A DNA stretch of 64,000 nucleotides from Gammaproteobacteria bacterium (GCA_947457195.1 CANGUU010000001.1:124001-188000); one strand, 5' to 3'. Shown: positions 37,329 through 47,225, counted from the first letter of the stretch. Numbers and translations are program-made. Notes: generated by a model not told the origin, from the letters alone.

Positions 37329-40145
37329 TCAGAGGCTGAAGCGCAGTCCGAGACGATAGCCGCGACCGTTGTTGTCGTTGAAGGCGCTGCGCAGCGGGAA
37401 TGGCGGGTCGCGATCAAACAGGTTATCGACGCGGAAGAACAGGTTGCCGTCCCAGCCTTCGATGAGTCCGGACACGTCGTAGCTGAGATTCAGGCTGGTG
37501 TAGTTCACGGCGGACAGTTCGTTGATGTTGGCGCCCTGTACGCCGGCAAAGCCCTCGATGCGCTGATTGCTGAGCTTGCCACCGCCATACCAGCGCCAGT
37601 CGATGAGCGCACTGAATTTGCCGATGCTGTAGCGGGCCTGCACGAAGTGCTTCCAATGCGGGTTGGTGAACTCACCGGCCGTGTCCTGCGTGGTGCCACC
37701 GATCTTGAAAGTCGTCTCGCGCTTGTCGACCCAGGTGCTGGTCAGCCGAAGGTTGAGGTCGCCATTCCACACCGGCAGTGACCAGGCAGTGAGGATATCC
37801 ACGCCGCTGGTCTCGAAACTGTTGAGATTGAGGAAGGAGTTGTTGATGCGGGTAATCACGCCGTTGGCATCGTTCTCGATGCGGCTGCAGAACTCGTCCT
37901 CCTTGTTCAGATAGCAGAGATCGACGATGTTCTGCGGAGTCACGGACCCGATCTGGCCGGCGATGTCGATGCTGTAGTAGTCGACTGACAGCTGGAGGTT
38001 GTCCACGAACGCGGGCTCGAGCACCAGACCGGCGGTGAAGGTATCGGCTTCCTCCGGCGCCAGCGTGGGGTTACCGGTCGTCACGGTCTGAACCGGGACG
38101 CGCACACTGGTGATGGGATTGTTGACGTTGCCCAGCGCGACCGCAGTCGGCGTGTAAAGTTCACCGATGTTGCCGGCGCGGATATCCCGGGACTGGCTGA
38201 GTCGAAAACGCACCTGTTCATCGAGGTCCCAGGTAAAGCCGGCTTTCCAGGTGGTCACCGAACCCGAACTGCTGTAGTCGGTATTGCGGGCCGCCAGATT
38301 GAGGTCGAGGTTGTCGGCGAAGGCCGTGTCCCCGAGCAGCGGGACAAGCAGTTCAGCATAAATCTCCTTCACGTCGTAGTCCCCGCGCAGACCTTTGCGA
38401 TTGCTGGTCTGCCACAGATTCCGCTCGGAATCGGGGTCTGCCACGGCAGCGAGCTCTTCCTTGCGGTACTCCACACCAAACGCCGAGGTGATGGGACCGG
38501 CCCAACCCTCGAGCAAATCCCCGCGCACGTTGGCGGCGACCACCGTCTGGGTGATATCCATGTCCAGACTCGAAGTGCCGGTGACATAACGCATGGCGGC
38601 GTCGGATGGCGAGCCGGCACCGAACATGTTGAAGGGTACGCAGCCCGCGTCATCATTGGTGGTGACGGCATCGGTATTGAGGCGGCAGGCGATCTGGCCA
38701 TTGGCAGGGTTCAGTACGGCATCGATGGCATTCTGGAAACGTACGCTGTGGATGTTGCCTTCACGGCGCTGCTGGAACGAGGACTCGCCGCGCTGTACGT
38801 AGGCATCCCAGGTCCAGGATCCGGCCAGCTTGCCCTCCAGACCGGTCACGAAGCGGCGGATGTTCGGGGAACCCTCGCCGGTACGGAACAGCCCCAGGCC
38901 CTCCTCGCGGAAAGTTCTTCCGAAGTTGAAACAGTTCACTCTGGCCGCTTGCATGGCACTGCGCACCGAGGCCGGCAGGAAGGCATTGTCGATACTGACG
39001 TTGATGTTGCCGAAGAAACTGCCGCTGTAACCCGTGCGCGTGCACCCGGTGTTGTTGGTGGTGGCACCCTGGTTGCGCGGCATCACGGAGAGTCCGTTGG
39101 ACAGGGACTGGCTGTAGTTGAATTCTGCGAAGCCACTCAACGAATCGCTGAAGTCGTAGCTGGCCCGTGTGAGGAAGGAGTCACGCTCGTAGGGTGGTGC
39201 AATGTCGCCCCCCGGATCCGGTGCCTCGAAGGGGTTCGAACCACCACCGATCATATTGTTGTTGTACACCTGACCGTACTGGAACTGACCAGTTTGCCCG
39301 CCCGGCAGGAAGATGGTGCCGCGCAGCGGACCGCTGGTAATCAGCCCTCCGTCGTGAACGTCGGCGCGGCGTACATCCTCCGCAAAGATGAACTGCGGCA
39401 GCCCGGTCGAAAAATTGCCGTTGGTGACAGAGCTGCGGCCGGCCACGTTCGGGCGCGAAACGTCTGGCCACAGGTAGGTGGCGATACCCTTGGATTCTGC
39501 CTTCTCGATACCGGCAATGATGTGACCGCGGCCACCGGCAAAGGCCGTCCCACCGGCAAAAGACGCGCTGAAGCTCTTATCGTCGCTGTATTTGGATTGG
39601 CCATACTGGACGTTGCCCTGCACGCCTTCCAAATTCTCGTTGAGTATGAGGTTGACCACACCGGATACAGCATCGGAACCCCAGGATGCCGATGCTCCCC
39701 CGGTGACGAACTCCGTTCGCTGCACCAGTGCGGTGGGAATGGTGGTCAGATCCACCACACCGGACGAAAACGTCGGCACGTGGCGCCGGCCGTCAAGCAG
39801 CACCAAGGTGCGCTCGGACCCGATGTTGCGGAGGTTGGCGTAGACGACAGCCGTGGATGACTGGCCGGCGGTGGAAAACTGGGGCAATTGCAGGAGCGAC
39901 TCTCCCACGTTCACTGGCGCCACTGCCTGGATCTGCTCCTGCGACAGCATCACCACCGGTGTCGGTGCCGAGAAGCCGTCGGCGCGGATACGACTTGCCG
40001 TGATGGAAATCTCCTCGACGTTGGCGGGTTGCTGCGCTTCGGCAACAGCGGCCGCGAGTACCGTCAAGGAAAGTAAACCCCGGCCCAACAGAAGGCGACG
40101 GGAGGGTCCGTGAAGACCGCTACTGCGCAAGTGAATGTGAGTCAT
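37329..40145 (-). CDS. TonB-dependent outer membrane receptor
   Basis: 938 residues. A signal peptide (RRLLLGRGLLSLTVLAAAVAEAQ) is followed by a TonB-box-like EEISITASRI and a plug with VNVGESLLQLPQF, LRNIGSERTLVLLDGRR and GGASASWGSDAVSGVVNLILN. A long barrel ends in YRLGLRFSL, the C-terminal aromatic insertion signal. The plug sequence fits the group of receptors used by gammaproteobacteria and sphingomonads for glycans, peptides or aromatic polymers rather than classical siderophore receptors; the ligand is unknown. First gene of a unit with a di-heme cytochrome 41 nt downstream. ATG 40145 was chosen. Confidence 0.9.
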   Translation of the reverse strand: MTHIHLRSSGLHGPSRRLLLGRGLLSLTVLAAAVAEAQQPANVEEISITASRIRADGFSAPTPVVMLSQEQIQAVAPVNVGESLLQLPQFSTAGQSSTAVVYANLRNIGSERTLVLLDGRRHVPTFSSGVVDLTTIPTALVQRTEFVTGGASASWGSDAVSGVVNLILNENLEGVQGNVQYGQSKYSDDKSFSASFAGGTAFAGGRGHIIAGIEKAESKGIATYLWPDVSRPNVAGRSSVTNGNFSTGLPQFIFAEDVRRADVHDGGLITSGPLRGTIFLPGGQTGQFQYGQVYNNNMIGGGSNPFEAPDPGGDIAPPYERDSFLTRASYDFSDSLSGFAEFNYSQSLSNGLSVMPRNQGATTNNTGCTRTGYSGSFFGNINVSIDNAFLPASVRSAMQAARVNCFNFGRTFREEGLGLFRTGEGSPNIRRFVTGLEGKLAGSWTWDAYVQRGESSFQQRREGNIHSVRFQNAIDAVLNPANGQIACRLNTDAVTTNDDAGCVPFNMFGAGSPSDAAMRYVTGTSSLDMDITQTVVAANVRGDLLEGWAGPITSAFGVEYRKEELAAVADPDSERNLWQTSNRKGLRGDYDVKEIYAELLVPLLGDTAFADNLDLNLAARNTDYSSSGSVTTWKAGFTWDLDEQVRFRLSQSRDIRAGNIGELYTPTAVALGNVNNPITSVRVPVQTVTTGNPTLAPEEADTFTAGLVLEPAFVDNLQLSVDYYSIDIAGQIGSVTPQNIVDLCYLNKEDEFCSRIENDANGVITRINNSFLNLNSFETSGVDILTAWSLPVWNGDLNLRLTSTWVDKRETTFKIGGTTQDTAGEFTNPHWKHFVQARYSIGKFSALIDWRWYGGGKLSNQRIEGFAGVQGANINELSAVNYTSLNLSYDVSGLIEGWDGNLFFRVDNLFDRDPPFPLRSAFNDNNGRGYRLGLRFSL

Positions 40146-40227
40146 TGATCCCCTCATTATTTTTGAAGAAGGCCATTGCTTCCCTCGCGGGAAGACACGA
40201 CCTCCATGAACAGGCGAAAGCGCCGGC

Positions 40228-40257
40228 AGAATAGGGGAACGCTTCGACGGTTGGCAA
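40228..40257 (-). promoter_or_regulatory. Candidate promoter for the TonB-cytochrome unit
   Basis: On the minus strand: TTGCCA, 18-nt spacer, TATTCT, about 83 nt upstream of the receptor ATG. The leader also contains a hairpin, CTTCCC-TCGC-GGGAAG at 40179-40194. Confidence 0.4.
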
Positions 40258-40352
40258 CGCTGCCGTCTGGGCTGCACATTATTTGTGATTTGCTGCAGAA
40301 AACAGCCGCGAGAACTGCCGAGACAGGCAAGCAGCTCCGCTATCGTCCGGTG

Positions 40353-41066
40353 TCAAAGTTCGACGTTGTGGTAGACCTTCTGGACGTCATCGTTGTCGTT
40401 AAGCATGCCTATGAACTTTTCGAAGGTCGCCATGTCTTCACCGGCCAGCGTGGTGTAGCTCTGCGGGATGAACTGGATCTCGTCCATTTCGTAGTCGATC
40501 TCACCGAAGGCCGCTGCCAGAGCAGCCTTGGCCTTGGCATATTCGTTGTGGGGAGCCAGGACCGTGACTCTACCTTCCTCGCTTTCAATTTCGGAGACAT
40601 TCACGTCGGCGCCGAGCAGCGCTTCCATCACAGCCTCTTCGTCGCCCTTGAAGATGAAGATCAGGCTGTGGCTGAACATGTGGCTGACCACACCCTGCGT
40701 GCCGAGCTTGCTGTTTGTCTTGTTGAAACAGACCCGCACGTCGCCGAAGGTACGATTCGGGTTGTCGGTCAGACATTCGACGATGACCATGCAGTTCCCC
40801 GGACCGAAGCCCTCGTAACGCGTGATCGAGTAGTCCTCGCCGCCACCGCCGCGCGCCTTTTCCAGCGCCTTTTCGATGACGTGGGTCGGCACCTGATCCC
40901 GCTTGGCACGGTCGATGATGCTGCGCAAGGCCAAGTTGCCGTTCGGATCCATGCCCCCACTCTTGGCCACTACATAGATTTCACGCCCGTACTTGCCGTA
41001 CACCTTCGACTTGTGTGCCGAGGTCTTGGCCATCGCTTCTTTGCGATTTTGATAGTCTCTGCCCAT
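40353..41066 (-). CDS. YebC/PmpR family protein, YeeN-like
   Basis: 237-residue cytoplasmic protein of the YebC/TACO1 family. The N-terminus MGRDYQNRKEAMAKTSAHKSKVYGKYGREIY lacks the AGHSKW start of true YebC and fits the YeeN branch. The mid region YEGFGPGNCMVIVECLTDNPNRT and the C-terminal DNDDVQKVYHNVEL are strongly conserved. Family members are described as transcription regulators (PmpR) or as helpers of translation at proline stretches. Stands alone between a TonB receptor and an MFS gene. Confidence 0.9.
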   Translation of the reverse strand: MGRDYQNRKEAMAKTSAHKSKVYGKYGREIYVVAKSGGMDPNGNLALRSIIDRAKRDQVPTHVIEKALEKARGGGGEDYSITRYEGFGPGNCMVIVECLTDNPNRTFGDVRVCFNKTNSKLGTQGVVSHMFSHSLIFIFKGDEEAVMEALLGADVNVSEIESEEGRVTVLAPHNEYAKAKAALAAAFGEIDYEMDEIQFIPQSYTTLAGEDMATFEKFIGMLNDNDDVQKVYHNVEL

Positions 41067-41141
41067 GCTGCTCTCAATTCACTGCCGGTGTTCAATAGTG
41101 TGCTGCGACGTGCCGGTGTCTGCCATGACTGCGGTCCACGC

Positions 41142-42470
41142 TCAGGAACGCGCCGGCTGACCTGCGGCCGGTCCACTTCCCCACTGCAACCAGATGAGTG
41201 CAGCAAAGGCCAGGATGGATCCCATACTCATCAGTACGCTCAGCAGCGGAAGCTGCATGCCACCCTGCAGGAACAGGCCTGCCACGATCGGTGAGAGCAC
41301 AGAGCCGCCGCGTCCCACCCCGATGGCGAAGCCGGTGCCCGAGGCTCGCACATGCGTCGGAAACACCTGCGCGATCAGCGAGTACATGCCGACGATGCCG
41401 GAGTTGATGAAATAGCCCGCGATCACTACCAGCAATGACAGGGTGCCGAGATCGGCTGTGGTCTGACCGAACAGGATCGTGCCGAGGCAGGAGAACACAA
41501 ACATGAACAGCGTCAGCTTCTTGAGATCGAAAAAGCGCGTGAGGTACCCGAAAGTCAGGCAGCCGACTGCTCCGCCAACGCTGGCCCAGGTGAGCACACC
41601 CCCGGCAGAAGCAGGCGAAAAACCCATGTCCACCACCAGCTTCGGTACCCACTTCAGAATGTAGTAGAAGGTGACGATGTGCAGGAAGTAGGCCATGGTA
41701 ACGATGAAGGTGGTTGCCAGCAGTGACTTGCTGAAGATATCGATCCAGGCGCGGGCTCTGAGCGCCTCCTGCAGGGCCGGCAGAGCCGGAGTGGCCGCAT
41801 GCCCGAACCTGGCCAGCGTCGTGTTGATGCGCTGCAGGGCGCCTTCCGGGCGCTTGCGCACCAGCCAATGCACGGACTCCGGCATGAGCCAGAGGACGAG
41901 CGGGATCATGAGGGCGGTCATGGCGGTACCGAAGTAGAAAACGAAACGCCAGTCGTGCGTCTTCAGCAGTTGGGTGACCACCATACCGCCCACGACTCCA
42001 CCGATCGGGTAGCCAGCCGACATCAGGGCAATCGCCAGTGCCCGGTTGCGCTGATTGGAGAATTCGGCAGCCTGCGCGTTGATCGCGGCCAGCATGCCGC
42101 CGATACCGAGCCCGGTAACGAAGCGCCAGGCCGACAGAACCTGCAGGCTTGGCGTCGTCGTGACCAGGTACATGCCGGTCGTCATCATCACGAGACAGCC
42201 GAGGATGGTCGGGCGACGCCCGATCATGTCGGCGATACCACCGAGCAGGATTGAACCGACTGCCATGCCCCACAATTCCATCGACAGGATGAGACCGAGA
42301 CCGGCCTGCGTAGTCTGCCATTCGGCCGCGATGCCGGGGGATGCGAAGCTGATGGCCATCACGTCGAACCCGTCCAGGGCATTGAGGGCAATGGTGAGTC
42401 CGACGATGACATACTGCAGCCGCGACATGGCGGACTGCTCCAGCGTCTCGCGCGGGTCGCTGTGGGTCAT
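41142..42470 (-). CDS. MFS transporter, aromatic acid:H+ symporter (AAHS) type
   Basis: 442-residue inner-membrane transporter with 12 predicted helices. The first helix carries the DGFDVMAISFASPGIAAEW motif (aspartate typical of AAHS proteins such as PcaK), and the loop after helix 2 has GGIADMIGRRP, the MFS signature. Such transporters take up benzoate-type or hydroxylated aromatic acids; that assignment here comes from family resemblance only. No aromatic-degradation genes are adjacent. The start MTHSDP at 42470 is the first ATG. Confidence 0.85.
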   Translation of the reverse strand: MTHSDPRETLEQSAMSRLQYVIVGLTIALNALDGFDVMAISFASPGIAAEWQTTQAGLGLILSMELWGMAVGSILLGGIADMIGRRPTILGCLVMMTTGMYLVTTTPSLQVLSAWRFVTGLGIGGMLAAINAQAAEFSNQRNRALAIALMSAGYPIGGVVGGMVVTQLLKTHDWRFVFYFGTAMTALMIPLVLWLMPESVHWLVRKRPEGALQRINTTLARFGHAATPALPALQEALRARAWIDIFSKSLLATTFIVTMAYFLHIVTFYYILKWVPKLVVDMGFSPASAGGVLTWASVGGAVGCLTFGYLTRFFDLKKLTLFMFVFSCLGTILFGQTTADLGTLSLLVVIAGYFINSGIVGMYSLIAQVFPTHVRASGTGFAIGVGRGGSVLSPIVAGLFLQGGMQLPLLSVLMSMGSILAFAALIWLQWGSGPAAGQPARS

Positions 42471-42530
42471 GCTGGGCCCTCGATGCAGGCGTGGAAGGTT
42501 GTTCGTCGACGCTCGGCGTAAGCGCTGGCT

Positions 42531-42546
42531 CCGCCGCAGGCGGCGG
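42531..42546 (-). terminator. Hairpin after pepN
   Basis: CCGCCG-CAGG-CGGCGG, 6-bp perfect arms with a tetraloop, 18 nt downstream of the pepN stop and upstream of the MFS gene. No clear U run. Confidence 0.4.
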
Positions 42547-42563
42547 CATTGTCGCAGTTTGGC

Positions 42564-45233
42564 TCAGTCCTGCAAACTTTTCGACACGACCTCGAAGACG
42601 TCTGGCGAAAGCCTGGGCTCCTCCTGGAAACGCCGCAGCTCGGCCTTCATGAGTTCCTGACGGGCTGGATCGTATTTGCGCCAGCGCGTGAGCGGCGTGA
42701 GCTGACGTGCCGCGATCTGGGGGTTGCTCGCATTCAGCTTGATCACATGGTCGGCGAGGAAACGGTAGCCACTGCCATCAGCCTGGTGGAAACCCACGAG
42801 GTTGGCGTTGCAGAAGGCGCCGATCACGGAACGCACCTTGTTGGGGTTGCGCAGATCGAAGGCCTCGTGCTCGAGCAGGCGACGGACGCTCGGCAGGTTA
42901 CCCGCTACCGGCGCGGCACTCTGCAGCGACAGCCACTGCTCCACCACCAGGGTTTCATGCTTCCACTGCTCGTAGAACGCAGCCACCAGCTCGTCACGGA
43001 TACCGGCATTGGCTGGCGAAGGATTGTTGACGAAGGCGCGTAGCGCTGCACTCTGGTCGGTCATGTTTGAAGCCGTCAGGTACTGCTGGCGTGCCACGAA
43101 GAACCAGCTTTCCTCATCCAGCAGCATCAGGTAGTTGAGCACGGTGTTCTTGAGCGAGCGCCTGGCGATGGCGCCGGCCTCGTAGCGGTAGGGTTCATTG
43201 CTGACTGTCGCCCGGTACACGGCGCCGAGTTCGGCGCTGAGCTCACGTGCCAAGGCGCGTCGAAGCGTCTCGCGCACCGCATGGATACCATCCACGTCGA
43301 CCGGCGTGCCCAGTTCGGCGATGTAGGCCTCTGCTGGCAACAGCAGCAAATTTGCCAGCATGGCCTTGTCTGCCGTCTGGTCCTGCAGCGCGGCAGACAG
43401 TACGGCCCGGTAGGCACTGACCAGCTGCGGGTCGACCGACACGGCCCTGCCCTCCCGCCGGGCCAGCAGCCCGTCGTTGATCACCGCCAGCGCGAGTTGC
43501 TGGCCAGCCTCCCAACGCACGAAACCATCACTGTCGTGGCTCATCAGGAAGGATAGTTCCTCCCGCGTGTAGTCGCAGAACAGACGTACCGGGGCAGAAA
43601 ATCCCCGCAGAAGGGCTGGTACCGGCGGCTCATCGATGCCGAGAAACGTGAAGCGCTGCTCCGACTCGGTAACCCGCAGCACCTGGTGGGTAGCCGCAGG
43701 GTCTTCGGCAGTAAGCTGCAGCGGCAATTCGCGACCTTGGCTGTCGAGCAATCCCACGGCAACGGGAATGAGGAAGGCTTCCTTGGTCGGCTGGCGCGGT
43801 GTGGGTGGGCAGGTCTGGCGGAAGGTGAGCGAGAAACTTCGCGCCACGGCATCATAGTGGCGGGTCACCCGTAGCTCGGGCGTGCCTGCCTGCGTATACC
43901 AGCGGCGGAACTGGCCGAGGTCCATGCCACTGACCTCCTCCATGCAGCGCACGAAGTCTTCGGTGGTCACGGCCTGTCCGTCGAATCTGGCGAAGTAGAG
44001 GTCAGTCCCTGCACGGAACCGCGCCGGCCCCAGCAGGTTGGCGAGCATACGCACCACCTCGGCGCCCTTTTCGTAGATCGTCACCGTGTAGAAATTGGAG
44101 ATCTCCATGTACGACTCGGGTCTCACCGAGTGGGCCATGGGACCGCTGTCCTCGGCAAACTGCACAGTGCGCAGCAGGCCCACGTCTTCGATGCGGTTGA
44201 CCGCCCGCGAACCCATGTCGGCGGAAAATTCAGCATCCCGAAACACCGTGAAGCCCTCTTTCAGGCTCAACTGGAACCAGTCCCGGCAGGTCACCCGGTT
44301 GCCTGACCAGTTGTGGAAGTACTCGTGTGCCACGATGGCTTCGATACGTGAAAACGAAAAATCGGTGGAGGTCTCCGGCTTGGCCAGCACGCAGGACGAA
44401 TTGAAGATATTGAGTCCCTTGTTTTCCATGGCGCCCATGTTGAAGTCATCGACGGCAACAATCATGAAGATGTCGAGATCGTATTCACGTCCATACACCT
44501 CCTCGTCCCAGCGCATGGCTCTTTTCAGCGCATCCATGGCGAAGTCGCACTTGTCGAGATCCTTCGCCTCGACATAGATGCGCAGGTCAACGGGGCGGCC
44601 ACTCGCGGTGGTGAAGGTATCCGCCACATGCGCCAGATCACCGGCTACCAGGGCGAACAGGTACGAGGGCTTGCGGAAGGGATCCTGCCACGTAGCAAAG
44701 TGCCGACCCCCACCGAGCTCGCCGCTGGCGATCAGATTGCCGTTCGACAACAGCACCGGATAGCGGGATTTTTCTGCTTCAATGCGGGTAGTGAAGCTGC
44801 TCAGCACATCCGGTCGGTCCAGGTAGTAGGTGATCTTGCGGAAACCCTCTGCCTCGCATTGCGTACAGAACATGACGCGTGACTTGTAGAGGCCTTCCAG
44901 AGAGGTGTTCTCCTGAGGTTTGAGACGGGTACGGGTTTCCAGCAGAAAGGCGGCGGGCACCTTGGTGATACAGAGTTGCTCGTCGTCGACCAGATACTCC
45001 TCCGCCGCAAGCACACGACCCTCCACCCTCACATCCAGCAACTCAAGGGCACGGCCGTGCAGCGCCAGCGGTGCATTCGGTGCCCCTGCCGCCGGGTTGC
45101 GGCGCAGTCGCAGGCGCGCGGTTACCAAGGCCTCATGCTCGAACAATTCGACGACCAACTGGGTCTCGTCGATCAGAAAATCGGGCACGCGGTAATCGCT
45201 GAGAAATACGGTCTTGCCTGCAGATTCTTTCAT
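42564..45233 (-). CDS. pepN: Aminopeptidase N (M1 family)
   Basis: 889-residue zinc aminopeptidase that removes N-terminal residues from peptides in the cytoplasm. GAMENKG (substrate-binding) and the zinc motif HEYFHNW (303-309) with the downstream Glu are intact. The C-terminal DUF3458-type domains are complete, and the length agrees with gammaproteobacterial PepN (about 870-890). No signal peptide. It lies just downstream of the nadK-rhomboid-YeaC-DUF2797 run, with a 53-nt gap after DUF2797, an order I recall from Pseudomonas. Confidence 0.97.
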   Translation of the reverse strand: MKESAGKTVFLSDYRVPDFLIDETQLVVELFEHEALVTARLRLRRNPAAGAPNAPLALHGRALELLDVRVEGRVLAAEEYLVDDEQLCITKVPAAFLLETRTRLKPQENTSLEGLYKSRVMFCTQCEAEGFRKITYYLDRPDVLSSFTTRIEAEKSRYPVLLSNGNLIASGELGGGRHFATWQDPFRKPSYLFALVAGDLAHVADTFTTASGRPVDLRIYVEAKDLDKCDFAMDALKRAMRWDEEVYGREYDLDIFMIVAVDDFNMGAMENKGLNIFNSSCVLAKPETSTDFSFSRIEAIVAHEYFHNWSGNRVTCRDWFQLSLKEGFTVFRDAEFSADMGSRAVNRIEDVGLLRTVQFAEDSGPMAHSVRPESYMEISNFYTVTIYEKGAEVVRMLANLLGPARFRAGTDLYFARFDGQAVTTEDFVRCMEEVSGMDLGQFRRWYTQAGTPELRVTRHYDAVARSFSLTFRQTCPPTPRQPTKEAFLIPVAVGLLDSQGRELPLQLTAEDPAATHQVLRVTESEQRFTFLGIDEPPVPALLRGFSAPVRLFCDYTREELSFLMSHDSDGFVRWEAGQQLALAVINDGLLARREGRAVSVDPQLVSAYRAVLSAALQDQTADKAMLANLLLLPAEAYIAELGTPVDVDGIHAVRETLRRALARELSAELGAVYRATVSNEPYRYEAGAIARRSLKNTVLNYLMLLDEESWFFVARQQYLTASNMTDQSAALRAFVNNPSPANAGIRDELVAAFYEQWKHETLVVEQWLSLQSAAPVAGNLPSVRRLLEHEAFDLRNPNKVRSVIGAFCNANLVGFHQADGSGYRFLADHVIKLNASNPQIAARQLTPLTRWRKYDPARQELMKAELRRFQEEPRLSPDVFEVVSKSLQD

Positions 45234-45286
45234 CGGTCACCTCGTACTGTGGTCATGAATGGAAGCCCGGAGGCCAGCCGACGCCT

Positions 45287-46111
45287 TCAAATGGCCAGTT
45301 CGCACTCATGGCCGCTGTACTTGCGTACGTTGAGGACGCCGGAATCAAACAACAGGTATTGCCCTCGGATCCCGAGCAGCCGGCCACTGAATGGCTGGGC
45401 AGCATCGAGATCCAGCGACGTGAGCCTGTCTGGCAGCGACTGCACCGGGTAGTCGATCCGAAGCGCATCGACACCGTTCAGCACACTCAGCGCCTGCACG
45501 CCGAAGCGCTGTTGCAGCGCCTTGAGCCCCTCGCGGCACAAGGCAAGCAGACGGGCCCGCTCCGCCGTCAGATCGAGCAGGGGCTGCTCCCCCTTGAGCA
45601 TGGCCCGCCAATTGGTACGATCCGCCACATGCTCGCGCAGCAGCGCCTCGCAGAATCCGGCCTGCTGCCGACTACGGGTTCGCAGAATGGCGAGCCCTTG
45701 GCTTGCCCCCTGGTCGATCCAGCGCGTTGGTACTTGTGATGCGCGGGTGATTCCTACCTTGAGCCCGGACGAGTTGGCCAGATAGACGATGTGATCCTGC
45801 ATGCAGAAATGGTCGGCCCAGACCGGCTCGCGGCAAGTACCGTGCTCGTAGTGGCATTGCTCTGGCGCCACGATGCAGCCGTCGCACTGCGCGAGCCGGG
45901 TGAAGCAACGGTAGCAGTAGCCCTGATTGAAGCTCTTGTGGGTCAGTGTTCCGCAGTGCACGCAGAAGATCTTGCCCGTCACGCGCAACGACAGGGGCTG
46001 CCCCAGTAACGCCGACACCTCGACCCGTTGCTGCCCCAGCGGCAGCCAGTAGCGAACCGGCTGCTCGAGCCGGCTTTCGAGTTTTCTGAGCGGACCGCTG
46101 AAGTCAGTCAT
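45287..46111 (-). CDS. DUF2797 family protein
   Basis: 274 residues. The N-terminal half is cysteine-rich with CVHCG, CYRCF, CDGC and CHYEHGTCREP, which suggests a zinc-binding region. It is followed by HIVYLANSSGLKVGITRASQVPTRWIDQGA, which resembles a GIY-YIG-like strand-helix core. Both are hallmarks of DUF2797, whose function is not established. ATG 46111 was chosen; the gene overlaps the end of the YeaC-like gene by 8 nt. Part of a tightly packed minus-strand unit running from nadK. Confidence 0.85.
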   Translation of the reverse strand: MTDFSGPLRKLESRLEQPVRYWLPLGQQRVEVSALLGQPLSLRVTGKIFCVHCGTLTHKSFNQGYCYRCFTRLAQCDGCIVAPEQCHYEHGTCREPVWADHFCMQDHIVYLANSSGLKVGITRASQVPTRWIDQGASQGLAILRTRSRQQAGFCEALLREHVADRTNWRAMLKGEQPLLDLTAERARLLALCREGLKALQQRFGVQALSVLNGVDALRIDYPVQSLPDRLTSLDLDAAQPFSGRLLGIRGQYLLFDSGVLNVRKYSGHECELAI

Positions 46112-46340
46112 CACAGTGGCTTTTCTTCAGGCCCTCGCGGTCGATGAAGGCCGTACGCTGCTCCTGGGGCAGATAGAGTTGGTCGTAGGCGATGATGGCC
46201 TGCAGCGAATGCTCCCGCTGTGCCGCCGTGAGTTTGTCGCCGTTGGGCCAACGACCGGTTTCCACGGCATTTTTCAGGCTCTGGTGTAACTCGGGTGTAA
46301 GCGTAGCCACGAGTTCACGCCAGCTTTGCGGCTTTTCCAT
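46104..46340 (-). CDS. YeaC family protein (DUF1315)
   Basis: Small protein of 78 residues. LVATLTPELHQSLKNAVETGRWPNGDKLTAAQREHSLQAII matches the DUF1315/YeaC pattern (TPE...L..AVE.G.WP.G..LT..Q.E..LQ). No catalytic motif can be seen and the function is unknown. Its ATG overlaps the rhomboid gene's stop by one base, and its end overlaps the DUF2797 start by 8 bases, so expression is translationally linked on both sides. Confidence 0.85.
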   Translation of the reverse strand: MEKPQSWRELVATLTPELHQSLKNAVETGRWPNGDKLTAAQREHSLQAIIAYDQLYLPQEQRTAFIDREGLKKSHCDD

Positions 46341-47224
46341 CAAGGCGTCCTCTGCCGGGCGGCACGCCTGATACGACTGACCAGCGCTGTCAGCGCACCG
46401 ATCAGGAGACCGGTGAAAAAGCCGCCAAGATGGGCCGCATTGGCGATCATGCCAAGATCGAGATAGGTGAACAGCGCCAGTGACGCGAGCATGAAGAGGA
46501 TGAGCGACCCCTGCAGCGCGAGACCCTGCCGTGGATCGAGCAGCTGCCAGAGCCAGATATAGGCAAACAGCCCGTAAATCACCCCAGACATGCCGCCGAA
46601 GTTCGTGCTTCCACCCCACAGGTACTGGATGCTGTTGGAGCACAGGGCGATGAAGAGGATGACCAGCGCCAAAGTCAGGGTACTTTGCTGCCGCTCGATG
46701 CGGCGCCCCAACTCCCACAACCAGCTCATGTTGAACAACAGGTGCAACAAGCCGCCGTGCAACAGCATTGGCGTGAGCATACGCAGCAGGTCGGCCAACG
46801 AGAATTGCTCCCACACCCGGGACAGGATGATAAAGCCGCCCCCGTAGCTGAAATCAGGAAAGCGCAGCGCCTGGGTCAGTGCTGTGGGTCGGGCCAGCGG
46901 CGCCAGCAGCAGCAACAGCGCACAGAGGGCGATCAACAGCAGGGTGAGTGGATAGCGCTGCAGGGCGCCGAGCAGATCACCGAGCAGGCGTCCGCGATCC
47001 AGGTAGCCCGTCAGTGCACTGGAGTCCTGCTCGGAGGGGCTGATCTGCCCTGCCTGCCAGCGCTGGAATAGCTCGCGGGCTCGCGCGACGTCATTTCGGT
47101 CGGCCACGACCACGAACTGGCGGCCATCCTGCTCCCCGATCTGGTGGGCAATCTTCTGCTGCCACAGCAGTCGGCCGTACTCGGCCAGATCCAGGTCAGC
47201 GACTGCTTCCAGGGCCAGAAACAT
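46340..47224 (-). CDS. Rhomboid family intramembrane serine protease
   Basis: 294-residue inner-membrane protease, GlpG-like in layout: a cytoplasmic N-terminal domain of about 95 residues, then six or more transmembrane helices. The catalytic pair is Ser213 in GGMSGVIYG and His265 in NAAHLGGF; the HGGLLHLLFNM segment in helix 2 supplies the oxyanion His/Asn. It cleaves transmembrane substrates within the bilayer; physiological targets cannot be told. ATG 47224 is 1 nt past the nadK stop, so it is translated from the same mRNA. Confidence 0.92.
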   Translation of the reverse strand: MFLALEAVADLDLAEYGRLLWQQKIAHQIGEQDGRQFVVVADRNDVARARELFQRWQAGQISPSEQDSSALTGYLDRGRLLGDLLGALQRYPLTLLLIALCALLLLLAPLARPTALTQALRFPDFSYGGGFIILSRVWEQFSLADLLRMLTPMLLHGGLLHLLFNMSWLWELGRRIERQQSTLTLALVILFIALCSNSIQYLWGGSTNFGGMSGVIYGLFAYIWLWQLLDPRQGLALQGSLILFMLASLALFTYLDLGMIANAAHLGGFFTGLLIGALTALVSRIRRAARQRTP

Positions 47225-47225
47225 G

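Noticed and set aside
41092-42549. 485-codon minus-strand frame overlapping the AAHS transporter
   Set aside because: A different frame of the same strand; its translation is Arg/His/Pro-rich without domains, while the 41142-42470 frame encodes a clear transporter.
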